A stretch of 64,000 bases of DNA, taken from Citrobacter gillenii (GTDB lineage: Bacteria > Pseudomonadota > Gammaproteobacteria > Enterobacterales > Enterobacteriaceae). The notes under the pieces are model-generated. The model saw only the letters and a list, made by a program, of their open reading frames with translations, did not search any database and was not told the DNA's origin. The stretch is from the NCBI RefSeq assembly GCF_013337685.1, contig NZ_SUQN01000001.1:310001-374000 (forward strand). Reading direction: 5' to 3'. Shown here piece by piece: positions 30,688 through 39,207 of this stretch (positions are counted from its first letter, which is position 1; each line of letters starts with the position of its first letter). Both the position numbers and the translations under genes were made by a program.

Positions 30688-31334
30688 ACGTCACCTCGCA
30701 GGATGACCAGGTCGGTGGCGACAGCAAATTGTGCGTCGGTTTTCTCACGCAGGGCGGTGATATCGCAGCCTTCCGCGATTTCTGTCAGCCACATTTTACC
30801 GTCAATGAAGCGGAAAACGGCGAGTTCGGTGACCAGCATATGTACCGCGTGCTGGGCCGTCAGTGGCATGGTGCAATGGCGGAGAATTTTAGCCGCGCCA
30901 TCTTTCGCACAATGTTCCATGGCGATAATGACTTTACGCGCGCCGGTGACCAGATCCATTGCGCCGCCCATGCCGGGCACCATCTTACCGGGAACCACCC
31001 AGTTGGCGAGGTTAGCCTGTTCATCAACCTGCAACCCACCGAGGACACAGGCATCAACATGGCCGCCGCGAATTAACGCGAATGACATGGCGCTATCAAA
31101 CATTGCGGCACCGGGCAAAATACCACACGGTTGCCCACCGGCGTTGACCAGATCGGGATGGGCTGTGGTGACCGGACCCAACCCGAGAAAACCGTTCTCG
31201 GACTGCAAGGTAATGTGAATATCGGCTGGCAGGTAGTTGGCGACCATCGTCGGCAGACCGATACCTAAGTTCACCACGTCGCCGTCGCGAAGTTCTTGCG
31301 CCACGCGGCGCGCAATACGTTGTTTAGCATCCAT
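30684..31334 (-). CDS. atoA: AtoA, acetate CoA-transferase beta subunit
   Basis: 216 residues, as in E. coli. Beta subunit of acetyl-CoA:acetoacetyl-CoA transferase, with the catalytic glutamate in LQSENGFLGLGP and the GGAMDLVTGARKVIIAMEH segment. It works with AtoD, whose gene ends 2 bp upstream, to activate acetoacetate and other short acids. Confidence 0.97.
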   Translation of the reverse strand: MDAKQRIARRVAQELRDGDVVNLGIGLPTMVANYLPADIHITLQSENGFLGLGPVTTAHPDLVNAGGQPCGILPGAAMFDSAMSFALIRGGHVDACVLGGLQVDEQANLANWVVPGKMVPGMGGAMDLVTGARKVIIAMEHCAKDGAAKILRHCTMPLTAQHAVHMLVTELAVFRFIDGKMWLTEIAEGCDITALREKTDAQFAVATDLVILRGDV

Positions 31335-31336
31335 AA

Positions 31337-31996
31337 TCAGGCCTCCAGAGGGGAAATGATGTGGTCGATAACGGCGCCGGGGGTGATTATCTGGTCAGGG
31401 AGAAGCTCACCTATTTCGACCATTTCATCCGGCTCCACCAGCGTGAGGTCGGCGGCAAGGGCGATCAGTGGGTTGAAATTGCGCGCGCTGAGTTGATAGG
31501 TGAGGTTGCCAAGCATGTCTGCGCGGTGCGCACGAATCAGCGCCAGATCTGCACGCAACGGGCGTTCAAGCAGCCAGGTTTTGCCATCAAGCGTCAGGGT
31601 CTGCTTGCCGTCTTCGACAATGGTGCCGACGCCGGTAGGCGTCAGAAAGCCGCCAAGCCCCGCGCCGCCGCAGCGGATTTGCTCTATCAGGGTACCTTGC
31701 GGCACCAGTTGAACCTCCATTTCACCGGCAATCATGCGTCGACCGGTTTCAGGATTGGTGCCAATGTGCGAAGCAATCACTTTGCTCACACGGCCATTGA
31801 CGATCAGCGGCCCGATCCCGGTATCGACAAAGGCGGTATCGTTAGCGATAAGTGTCAGGTCTCTGACGCCGGACTCAAGTAAAGCTTCAACCAAACGGGG
31901 TGGGGTACCTACGCCCATAAAGCCCCCGACCATGATGGTCATGCCGTCGCGAAAGAAATGTGTAGCGTCTTGTAAGGTAAGAAGTTTTGTTTTCAT
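31337..31996 (-). CDS. atoD: AtoD, acetate CoA-transferase alpha subunit
   Basis: 219 residues (E. coli 220). Alpha subunit with the CoA-transferase signature [19 protein letters not shown] and the glycine-rich [17 protein letters not shown]. First gene of atoDAEB. The ATG at 31996 is preceded by AGGGAAAT and gives the family start MKTKLLTL; the 12 extra upstream codons lie in the leader. A sigma-54 promoter lies at 32041-32056. Confidence 0.96.
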   Translation of the reverse strand: MKTKLLTLQDATHFFRDGMTIMVGGFMGVGTPPRLVEALLESGVRDLTLIANDTAFVDTGIGPLIVNGRVSKVIASHIGTNPETGRRMIAGEMEVQLVPQGTLIEQIRCGGAGLGGFLTPTGVGTIVEDGKQTLTLDGKTWLLERPLRADLALIRAHRADMLGNLTYQLSARNFNPLIALAADLTLVEPDEMVEIGELLPDQIITPGAVIDHIISPLEA

Positions 31997-32040
31997 TCTA
32001 TTTCCCTGTTGCCTGGTCCATTTTGGGTACATCAGGGAAT

Positions 32041-32056
32041 TGCAAGCGGGATGCCA
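32041..32056 (-). promoter_or_regulatory. Sigma-54 (RpoN) promoter of atoDAEB
   Basis: Reading on the minus strand: TGGCATC-N4-TTGCA, a close match to the -24/-12 consensus TGGCACG-N4-TTGCW with intact GG and GC. It lies 45-60 bp upstream of the atoD start. AtoC is a sigma-54 activator, and the E. coli operon is sigma-54 dependent. Confidence 0.85.
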
Positions 32057-32140
32057 GAATGGTGAAATAGAAAGGAATATCGTTAATTCATTGAATCTGT
32101 AGGGTTATTTGTTCTCAGGCTATGTGATAGTGATGGGGGG

Positions 32141-32181
32141 GCTATGCAGAGTTTTGCGCAGTGTGCAAAATTCTGCATAGC
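32141..32181. promoter_or_regulatory. AtoC binding palindrome (enhancer)
   Basis: A 41-bp inverted repeat: two 20-bp arms around a single central G (32161), matching at 18 of 20 positions; each arm begins or ends with GCTATGCAGA or its complement. It is centred about 130 bp upstream of the transcription start expected from the sigma-54 promoter, which agrees with the AtoC site described in E. coli. Confidence 0.85.
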
Positions 32182-32192
32182 AACTTTCTGTC

Positions 32193-33578
32193 TCAAACCC
32201 CTGTCGGGTCGATGTCATATTCTTGAAGTTTATACATCAGGGCGCGTCGGCTGATACCCAGCATCAGCGCCGTGCGGGTGCGGTTTCCGTCCTGTTGTTC
32301 AAGAACCTCCACGATGATCCGTTTTTCCTCGCGTTTAATTTCTTCTTTCAGGCTACGTTCCCCCGTTTGAGTGGGTTTTACTTCGGTTATTGCGCTGACG
32401 GGTGAACGGAACTGGTCGGGAAGATCGTCGGCAAAAATCACCGCGCCGGTGTTCATTACCACCGCGCGTTCAATCACATTGGAGAGTTCACGGATATTGC
32501 CCGGCCACGACCAGGCACTGAGGATCGACATTGCTGTTGGGTCGATATCGATGATATCGCGCTGATTCTCAGAACTGAATTTTTGTAAAAAATGGTTGGC
32601 CAGCAGGGCGATATCTTCCCGCCGCTCACGTAACGGTGGCAGCTGAAGGTGGATGACATTCAAACGATAAAACAGATCTTCGCGGAAAGTGCCTGCTTTC
32701 ACCATTGTTTGCAGGCTACGGTTGGTGGCGGCGATAATGCGGATATCGACGCGAATGGTTTGATGCCCGCCGATGCGTTCAAATTCTCTTTCCTGCAAAA
32801 TGCGCAGCAGCTTCGCCTGCAGGCCTGGAGGCATTTCGCCAATTTCATCAAGGAAAAGCGTACCCTGATGGGCGCGTTCGAATAAACCCTGGCGTAGCGT
32901 TTGCGCCCCGGTAAACGCCCCCTTTTCATGACCGAACAGCTCGCTTTCCAGTAACGATTCCGGCAGGGCGGCGCAGTTGATTTTGATAAAAGGACCGTTG
33001 GCGCGTCTGCTGTTGTAATGGATCGCCCGGGCGATCAGCTCTTTTCCGGTGCCGCTCTCACCGCTTACCAACACGCTGGCCTGCGAGAGGGCGATTTTCG
33101 CCGTATCTTTACAGATATCCTGCATTAGCGGGCTGTTGGTCAGGATATGCCCCCATTGCCAGCTGGTGCTTAGCGCTTTATGCAGGTTGCGGATCTCCTG
33201 CTTCATCGCCTGTAGCTGCAACGCGCGCTGGATAACCAGGTTAAGCTCATCCAGATCGAAAGGTTTGATCACGTAATCAAATGCGCCGCTGCGTAAGGCT
33301 TCTACCGCTGTTTCGACTTCAGCGTAAGCAGTCATCAAAATGACGGGGATACGCGGTTGCTGAGTACGCATGACTTTCAGTGCCTCAATACCGTCCATGA
33401 CCGGCATGCGAATGTCCATCAACACTACGTCAGGCTGCTTTTCGTTAAACAGCGCCAGGCCAGCCTCACCGTCGCAGGCGCTGTGCGTCTCATGTCCTTG
33501 CAGAGAAAACGCGGTAGTCAGCATACGGCAAACATTGGCTTCATCATCAACGATGAGAATACGGTAGGTGGTTTTCAT
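32193..33578 (-). CDS. atoC: AtoC, sigma-54-dependent response regulator
   Basis: 461 residues, as in E. coli. Receiver domain (1-120; phospho-acceptor Asp55 in VVLMDIRMP), AAA+ sigma-54 interaction domain (Walker A GESGTGKE, GAFTGA loop, Walker B TLFLDEIGEMP) and a C-terminal Fis-type helix-turn-helix (RTRTALMLGISRRALMYKLQ). It activates atoDAEB in response to acetoacetate through AtoS. The start overlaps the atoS stop by 4 bp. Confidence 0.97.
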   Translation of the reverse strand: MKTTYRILIVDDEANVCRMLTTAFSLQGHETHSACDGEAGLALFNEKQPDVVLMDIRMPVMDGIEALKVMRTQQPRIPVILMTAYAEVETAVEALRSGAFDYVIKPFDLDELNLVIQRALQLQAMKQEIRNLHKALSTSWQWGHILTNSPLMQDICKDTAKIALSQASVLVSGESGTGKELIARAIHYNSRRANGPFIKINCAALPESLLESELFGHEKGAFTGAQTLRQGLFERAHQGTLFLDEIGEMPPGLQAKLLRILQEREFERIGGHQTIRVDIRIIAATNRSLQTMVKAGTFREDLFYRLNVIHLQLPPLRERREDIALLANHFLQKFSSENQRDIIDIDPTAMSILSAWSWPGNIRELSNVIERAVVMNTGAVIFADDLPDQFRSPVSAITEVKPTQTGERSLKEEIKREEKRIIVEVLEQQDGNRTRTALMLGISRRALMYKLQEYDIDPTGV

Positions 33579-35413
33579 TCTGACGGGGTTTCCTGCGGAT
33601 GAGTCGGTAAAATAAGGGTGAAGGTTGCACCGCAGCCCGGCATGCTGGCGACGCGAATATCGCCCTGATGGGCGTTAATAATCCGCTGGCTGAGGGCCAG
33701 ACCAAGCCCTGTTCCCGAGGCTTTGGTGGTGAAGAACGGATCAAATATTTTTTTCTGCAGCGCAATATCGATGCCGCAGCCGTTATCCTCGATGGTCACC
33801 GCCTGTTGTGACGCCGCGTATTGCCAGGTACGGATCTTAATGTCACCGCGTGCGCTGATGGCTTGTACCGCGTTGATTAAAATGTTGAGGATCACCTGCT
33901 TAAGTAACTCGCGATCGGCAACGATCGCCGGCAGGTTGGGGTGTAACTCCGTGGTAAAATTAATGCGCGCCTGAATACCAGCGGTTTGAACCAGGATCAG
34001 CGTTTCTGCAATCAGCGTATTGAGCTGTACCTGCTGCCATTTGCTGCGTCGCGGACGAGAAAAATCCAACAGTTGCTGAATGACCCTGTTGATTGAGTCA
34101 ATCTCGTTCAGCACCACGGATAAATATTCCTGATGCTCCGGCAAGGTCGTTTGTTGGCGGATAATCTGCACATAACCACGGATTGCCGTCAGCGGATTTC
34201 TCACTTCATGAGCCACTCCGGCCATCAGTTCGCCGAGGGTGGCAAGCCGCTCAGTTTGTGCCAGTCGCCGCTGGGTCTCTTTACGGGCGGTTAAATCGGA
34301 GAAGAAAACCAATGCGCCGATCAGTTCGCCGTGTGCATTATGGATCCGGCTGGAAGTGACGCTTATCTCAATGACACGGTCGCGTCCGGGAAAGCTGACT
34401 TCCTGAGCGACATGTTCGGTACCATGTTCCAGCGTATCCAGCACCGGGCTGGAAAATGGGGTGTTGGAAAAAATCCTGGCATAAGGTTGCCCGACTAACT
34501 CATGCAACGTGTAACCGGTAATTTGTTCCGCTGCGGGGTTCATCGTGGTGACATCACCCTGCCTGTCGATAGCAATCACCCCGTCGGCGGCGTTTTCAAT
34601 AATCAGATCGTTAAGGGTTTTGGTTTCCAGCAGCGTTTGCGCCAGCGCATTGACGCTGCGGCTAATTTGTCCCAGTTCGCCGGGCAATTCTGGCAGTCGG
34701 GTTGGCGTCTTTTGTCCCAGGGTTAACAGACCGTCGGTGATGATGTCGATATTGGCGCTGAGACGGCGGGAGAACAGCACGATCAGCAGCAGGCTGATGA
34801 GCAGTCCTGCCGCCAGCACGGCGACGATTCTGACGTCCATTTTTCTCGCTTGCTGGCGAATATCTTCCGTCAGTTCGTTGGCCCAGATATAGCCAATAAC
34901 CTCACCATGACGTTTGATCGGTAGCATTGAATTAAGGATGTCGCCGCGCACCTGTTGGCCTGAGACGACGATGGCCGACTGGGTGCTCATCACGTCACGT
35001 CCTGGGTGGTCAGGTGAGATAGTGAGTCCCACATTGCCCTGATAAAGCGCAGAAGGGGAGTAGGTGATCACGGCATCGAGGGCTTTGTGGTAGTAGCCCG
35101 CGCCCACGCCGGGAAACGCCTGTGTGATGCGCTCGGTGATGGGGCCCAGCGCCTGATTAAGCGCACGAATGCGCGCGTCACGCGGCAAATTTGCATAGTC
35201 GCTAAAACGATCGCCCAAGGCATCGTTTAGCAGTGCTAACACCGATGACAGTTTTTTCTCTTTTTCAGATAAGACTGCTGAACGGCCTTCGGTTTCTACG
35301 ATATAACCAATGGATATCGTCGGTACTGTCACCATCAGAATGGCCATCATGATCATTTGGTTGCGTAAACGTCGCGGGGTTAAACGACGCGTCAGCCATT
35401 TCAGGTCGGGCAT
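33575..35413 (-). CDS. atoS: AtoS, sensor histidine kinase
   Basis: 612 residues (E. coli 608). N-terminal membrane segment (about 20-40), periplasmic sensor region, second membrane segment (about 190-210), HAMP-like linker, PAS domain (LIIENAADGVIAIDRQG...), H-box AGVAHEVRNPLTAI with the phospho-accepting His, and an ATPase domain with the N-box NILINAVQA, GTGLGLALS. Partner of AtoC. Divergent from rcsC with a 167-bp gap. Confidence 0.96.
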   Translation of the reverse strand: MPDLKWLTRRLTPRRLRNQMIMMAILMVTVPTISIGYIVETEGRSAVLSEKEKKLSSVLALLNDALGDRFSDYANLPRDARIRALNQALGPITERITQAFPGVGAGYYHKALDAVITYSPSALYQGNVGLTISPDHPGRDVMSTQSAIVVSGQQVRGDILNSMLPIKRHGEVIGYIWANELTEDIRQQARKMDVRIVAVLAAGLLISLLLIVLFSRRLSANIDIITDGLLTLGQKTPTRLPELPGELGQISRSVNALAQTLLETKTLNDLIIENAADGVIAIDRQGDVTTMNPAAEQITGYTLHELVGQPYARIFSNTPFSSPVLDTLEHGTEHVAQEVSFPGRDRVIEISVTSSRIHNAHGELIGALVFFSDLTARKETQRRLAQTERLATLGELMAGVAHEVRNPLTAIRGYVQIIRQQTTLPEHQEYLSVVLNEIDSINRVIQQLLDFSRPRRSKWQQVQLNTLIAETLILVQTAGIQARINFTTELHPNLPAIVADRELLKQVILNILINAVQAISARGDIKIRTWQYAASQQAVTIEDNGCGIDIALQKKIFDPFFTTKASGTGLGLALSQRIINAHQGDIRVASMPGCGATFTLILPTHPQETPSE

Positions 35414-35580
35414 TCTGACATCCGTACAAGGTATTTAAGTCAAACGACGATTATCAGGGGTTAAGATAATGTTTTCTCAGCGGTGTATCATATTCCCGTA
35501 AAGAGAGGGCATTGCGACGCCGGGCATTTACCGCTACCTTAACCACACTTATTCATACCCTGAGGCGGAGCTTCGCCCCT

Positions 35581-38427
35581 TTGAAATACCTTGCTTCTGT
35601 TCATGCAACCCTAAAAGTCTCACGCTACCTGTTCAGAGCGCTGGCGCTGCTGGTCTGGCTTCTGATTGCTTTTGCGAGTGTGTTCTACATTGTGAATGCG
35701 CTGCATCAGCGAGAATCGGAGATCCGTCAGGAGTTTACGCTTAGCTCCGATCAGGCGCAGCGCTACATTCAGCGCACGTCTGATGTGATCAAAGAGCTGA
35801 AATATATTGCAGAGAACCGCTTAACGGCGGAAAACGGCGTGATGTCGCTGCGGGCGCGGGATGACAAAACCGTGGTGCCCAATTTTGAGCCGCTGTTTGC
35901 TGATTCCGACTGTGCGGTGATGGGCAACGCCTGGCGTGGTTCACTGGAATCGCTGGCGTGGTTTATGCGCTACTGGCGCGACAATTTCTCCGCCGCCTAT
36001 GACTTAAATCGCGTGTTTCTGATCGGCAGCGATAACCTGTGTATGGCCAACTTTGGTCTGCGTGATATGCCCGTGGAACGCGATGAGGCGTTGAAAGCGT
36101 TGCATGAACGCATCGTTAAGTACCGCAATGCGCCGCAGGACGAAAACGGCAATAACCTGTTCTGGATAAGCCAGGGGCCGCGTCCGGGCGTGGGCTATTT
36201 TTATGCGCTGACGCCGGTGTATCTGGCTAATCGCCTGCAGGCGCTGCTTGGCGTTGAGCAGCCGATTCGTATGGAAAACTTCTTCACGCCGGGTAATCTG
36301 CCGATGGGCGTGACTATCCTTGATGAAAATGGTCACGCGCTGATTTCGCTGGCTGGCCCTGAGGGGACGATCAAAGCTGAACCGCGTTGGATGCAGGAGC
36401 GTTCCTGGTTTGGTTATACGCCGGGTTTTCGCGAGCTGGTGCTGAAGAAAAATCTGCCGCCATCATCGCTCAGTATTGTGTATTCCGTCCCGGTCGATCT
36501 GGTGCTGGAACGTATTCGCATGTTGATCCTCAACGCTATTCTGTTGAATGTGCTGGTGGGCGCGGCGTTGTTTATGCTGGCACGTATGTATGAGCGACGT
36601 ATTTTTATCCCTGCGGAAAGCGATGCCCAGCGTCTGGAAGAACATGAACAGTTTAACCGTAAAATTGTTGCCTCTGCGCCAGTCGGTATTTGTATTCTGC
36701 GCACTATCGACGGTATTAACATCCTGAGTAACGAGTTGGCGCATACCTATCTGAATATGTTGACCCACGAGGACAGGCAGCGGCTCACACAGATCATCTG
36801 CGGTCAGCAGGTTAATTTCGTTGATGTGCTCACCAGCAATAATACCAATCTGCAAATCAGCTTTGTGCATTCGCGCTATCGCAATGAAAACGTGGCGATT
36901 TGCGTACTGGTTGATGTTAGCGCACGTGTCAAAATGGAAGAGTCGCTGCAGGAGATGGCGCAGGCAGCGGAGCAGGCTAGCCAGTCTAAATCGATGTTCC
37001 TCGCCACGGTCAGCCATGAGCTGCGTACGCCGCTGTACGGCATTATCGGCAACCTGGATTTGCTGCAAACCAAAGAGTTGCCGAGTGGTGTCGATCGGTT
37101 GGTCACGGCGATGAACAACTCCTCAAGCCTGCTGCTGAAAATTATCAGCGATATTCTCGACTTCTCAAAAATTGAATCTGAACAGCTTAAGATTGAGCCG
37201 CGTGAGTTTTCACCGCGCGAGGTGATGAACCACATAACGGCCAACTACCTGCCGCTGGTGGTACGTAAGCAGCTGGGATTGTACTGTTTCATCGAACCGG
37301 ATGTGCCGGTGGCGTTGAATGGCGATCCCATGCGCTTGCAGCAGGTGATCTCTAATCTGTTGAGCAATGCGATTAAGTTCACCGATACCGGCTGCATTGT
37401 GCTGCATGTGCAGCGTCATGGTGATTATCTCAGTATTCGCGTACGTGATACCGGCGTGGGCATTCCGGCCAAAGAAGTCGTGCGTCTGTTCGATCCGTTC
37501 TTTCAGGTCGGCACCGGGGTTCAGCGTAATTTCCAGGGGACCGGATTGGGGCTGGCGATTTGTGAAAAACTGATCAGCATGATGGATGGTGATATATCCG
37601 TCGATTCCGAACCCGGAATGGGCAGCCAGTTTACGGTGCGTATTCCACTGTATGGTGCGCAGTATCCGCTGAAGAAAAGTGTGGAAGGGCTGGCCAATAC
37701 CCGCTGCTGGCTGGCGGTACGTAATGCTTCACTGTATCGCTTTATCGAAGCCAGCCTGACGCGTAACGGGATGACGGTGCTGCGCTATGAAGGTCAGCAA
37801 CCCGACGCTGATGACGTGCTGATTGCCGATGATGTGCAGGAACAGGCATGGCAGGGACGCGCCGCGGTGATTTTCTGTCGCCGACATATCGGCATTCCGC
37901 AGGAGAGAGCGCCGGGTGAGTGGGTGCACAGCGTGGCCTCACCGCACGAGCTGCCTGCGCTGCTGGCGCATATATATCGCGTTGAGCTGGAGGATGAAAA
38001 TCTCTCCAGCGCGCTGCCTGCCCCGGATAAAATCGGCAGTACCCACGATGACATGATGATTCTGGTGGTTGACGATCATCCGATCAACCGCCGCTTGTTG
38101 GCCGATCAGTTGGGATCGTTGGGGTATCAGTGTAAAACAGCCAATGATGGTGTAGACGCACTCAATGTGCTGAGCAAAAATCATATCGATATCGTGTTGA
38201 GCGACGTCAACATGCCGAATATGGACGGTTACCGCCTGACGCAGCGCATTCGTCAGCTGGGGCTCACACTGCCGGTGGTTGGCGTAACGGCGAACGCACT
38301 GGCAGAAGAGAAGCAGCGTTGTCTGGAGTCAGGGATGGATAGTTGCTTATCCAAGCCGGTGACGTTGGATGTGCTGAAGCAGACGCTGACGGTATATGCG
38401 GAAAGAGTGAGAAAAACGCGGGGATAA
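35581..38427 (+). CDS. rcsC: RcsC, hybrid sensor kinase of the Rcs phosphorelay
   Basis: 948 residues (E. coli 949). Two membrane segments (about 20-40 and 310-335) flank a periplasmic domain; the H-box ATVSHELRTPLYG holds His479; an ATPase domain with GTGLGLAICEKL follows, then an RcsC-specific ABL domain and the receiver with Asp875 in IVLSDVNMPNMDG. The start is a TTG at 35581: it aligns with the E. coli N-terminus (KYLAS...) and GGAG lies 10 nt upstream. The open frame runs to 35512, but those residues are unlike the family. It stands on the opposite strand to rcsDB and converges on rcsB. Confidence 0.95.
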   Translation: MKYLASVHATLKVSRYLFRALALLVWLLIAFASVFYIVNALHQRESEIRQEFTLSSDQAQRYIQRTSDVIKELKYIAENRLTAENGVMSLRARDDKTVVPNFEPLFADSDCAVMGNAWRGSLESLAWFMRYWRDNFSAAYDLNRVFLIGSDNLCMANFGLRDMPVERDEALKALHERIVKYRNAPQDENGNNLFWISQGPRPGVGYFYALTPVYLANRLQALLGVEQPIRMENFFTPGNLPMGVTILDENGHALISLAGPEGTIKAEPRWMQERSWFGYTPGFRELVLKKNLPPSSLSIVYSVPVDLVLERIRMLILNAILLNVLVGAALFMLARMYERRIFIPAESDAQRLEEHEQFNRKIVASAPVGICILRTIDGINILSNELAHTYLNMLTHEDRQRLTQIICGQQVNFVDVLTSNNTNLQISFVHSRYRNENVAICVLVDVSARVKMEESLQEMAQAAEQASQSKSMFLATVSHELRTPLYGIIGNLDLLQTKELPSGVDRLVTAMNNSSSLLLKIISDILDFSKIESEQLKIEPREFSPREVMNHITANYLPLVVRKQLGLYCFIEPDVPVALNGDPMRLQQVISNLLSNAIKFTDTGCIVLHVQRHGDYLSIRVRDTGVGIPAKEVVRLFDPFFQVGTGVQRNFQGTGLGLAICEKLISMMDGDISVDSEPGMGSQFTVRIPLYGAQYPLKKSVEGLANTRCWLAVRNASLYRFIEASLTRNGMTVLRYEGQQPDADDVLIADDVQEQAWQGRAAVIFCRRHIGIPQERAPGEWVHSVASPHELPALLAHIYRVELEDENLSSALPAPDKIGSTHDDMMILVVDDHPINRRLLADQLGSLGYQCKTANDGVDALNVLSKNHIDIVLSDVNMPNMDGYRLTQRIRQLGLTLPVVGVTANALAEEKQRCLESGMDSCLSKPVTLDVLKQTLTVYAERVRKTRG

Positions 38428-38430
38428 AAA

Positions 38431-38524
38431 ATGCCGGATGGCGGCGTTTGCCTTATCCGGCCTACGGAACATACCTCAATGAGGTATCGTTCGTAGGCCG
38501 GATAAACGTAGCGCCATCAGGCAT
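38431..38524. repeat. BIME (two REP units) between rcsC and rcsB
   Basis: Palindromes ATGCCGGATGGCGGCG...CTTATCCGGCCTAC (38431-38465) and GTAGGCCGGATAAACG...GCCATCAGGC (38492-38524) in opposite orientation, with an inverted ACCTCAATGAGGT in the gap. Lies between the two convergent rcs genes, where it may limit read-through. Confidence 0.9.
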
Positions 38525-38540
38525 GTTGATGGAAAAGGAA

Positions 38541-39191
38541 TCAGTCTTTGTCGGACGGGCTTAGCGTCACGGACGAGAGATAGTTCAGCAGGGCGATATC
38601 GTTTTCAACGCCCAGTTTCATCATCGCGGACTTTTTCTGGCTACTGATGGTTTTAATGCTGCGGTTGAGCTTTTTGGCGATTTCAGTGACCAGGAAACCT
38701 TCCGCGAACAGGCGCAGAACTTCGCTCTCTTTCGGCGAAAGACGTTTGTCACCATACCCGCTGGCACTGATTTTCTCCAGCAAACGAGAAACGCTTTCTG
38801 GGGTAAATTTCTTGCCTTTTTGCAGCGCCGCCAGTGCTTTTGGCAGATCCGTTGGCGCACCCTGTTTCAGCACGATCCCTTCAATGTCGAGATCCAGCAC
38901 CGCGCTGAGGATCGCCGGGTTGTTGTTCATGGTCAGGACGATGATCGACAGGCTCGGGAAATGGCGCTTGATGTATTTAATTAACGTGATCCCGTCACCG
39001 TATTTATCTCCCGGCATAGAGAGATCGGTTATCAACACATGCGCGTCTAATTTCGGCAAATTGTTGATCAGTGCAGTGGAGTCTTCAAATTCGCCGACAA
39101 CGTTCACCCATTCGATTTGCTCAAGTGATTTACGAATACCGAACAGTACAATCGGATGGTCATCGGCAATAATTACGTTCATAGTGTTCAT
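38541..39191 (-). CDS. rcsB: RcsB, response regulator of the Rcs phosphorelay
   Basis: 216 residues, as in E. coli. NarL/FixJ-type regulator: receiver domain with Asp56 in VLITDLSMPG and a LuxR-type helix-turn-helix (LSPKESEVLRLFAEGFLVTE). It controls capsule, motility, rprA and others, alone or with RcsA and other partners. The ATG at 39191 gives MNTMNVIIADD; the frame runs upstream only into rcsD. It ends 16 bp downstream of rcsD; in E. coli rcsB also has its own promoter inside rcsD. Confidence 0.97.
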   Translation of the reverse strand: MNTMNVIIADDHPIVLFGIRKSLEQIEWVNVVGEFEDSTALINNLPKLDAHVLITDLSMPGDKYGDGITLIKYIKRHFPSLSIIVLTMNNNPAILSAVLDLDIEGIVLKQGAPTDLPKALAALQKGKKFTPESVSRLLEKISASGYGDKRLSPKESEVLRLFAEGFLVTEIAKKLNRSIKTISSQKKSAMMKLGVENDIALLNYLSSVTLSPSDKD

Positions 39192-39207
39192 GTATTGGGC
39201 TACCTTG

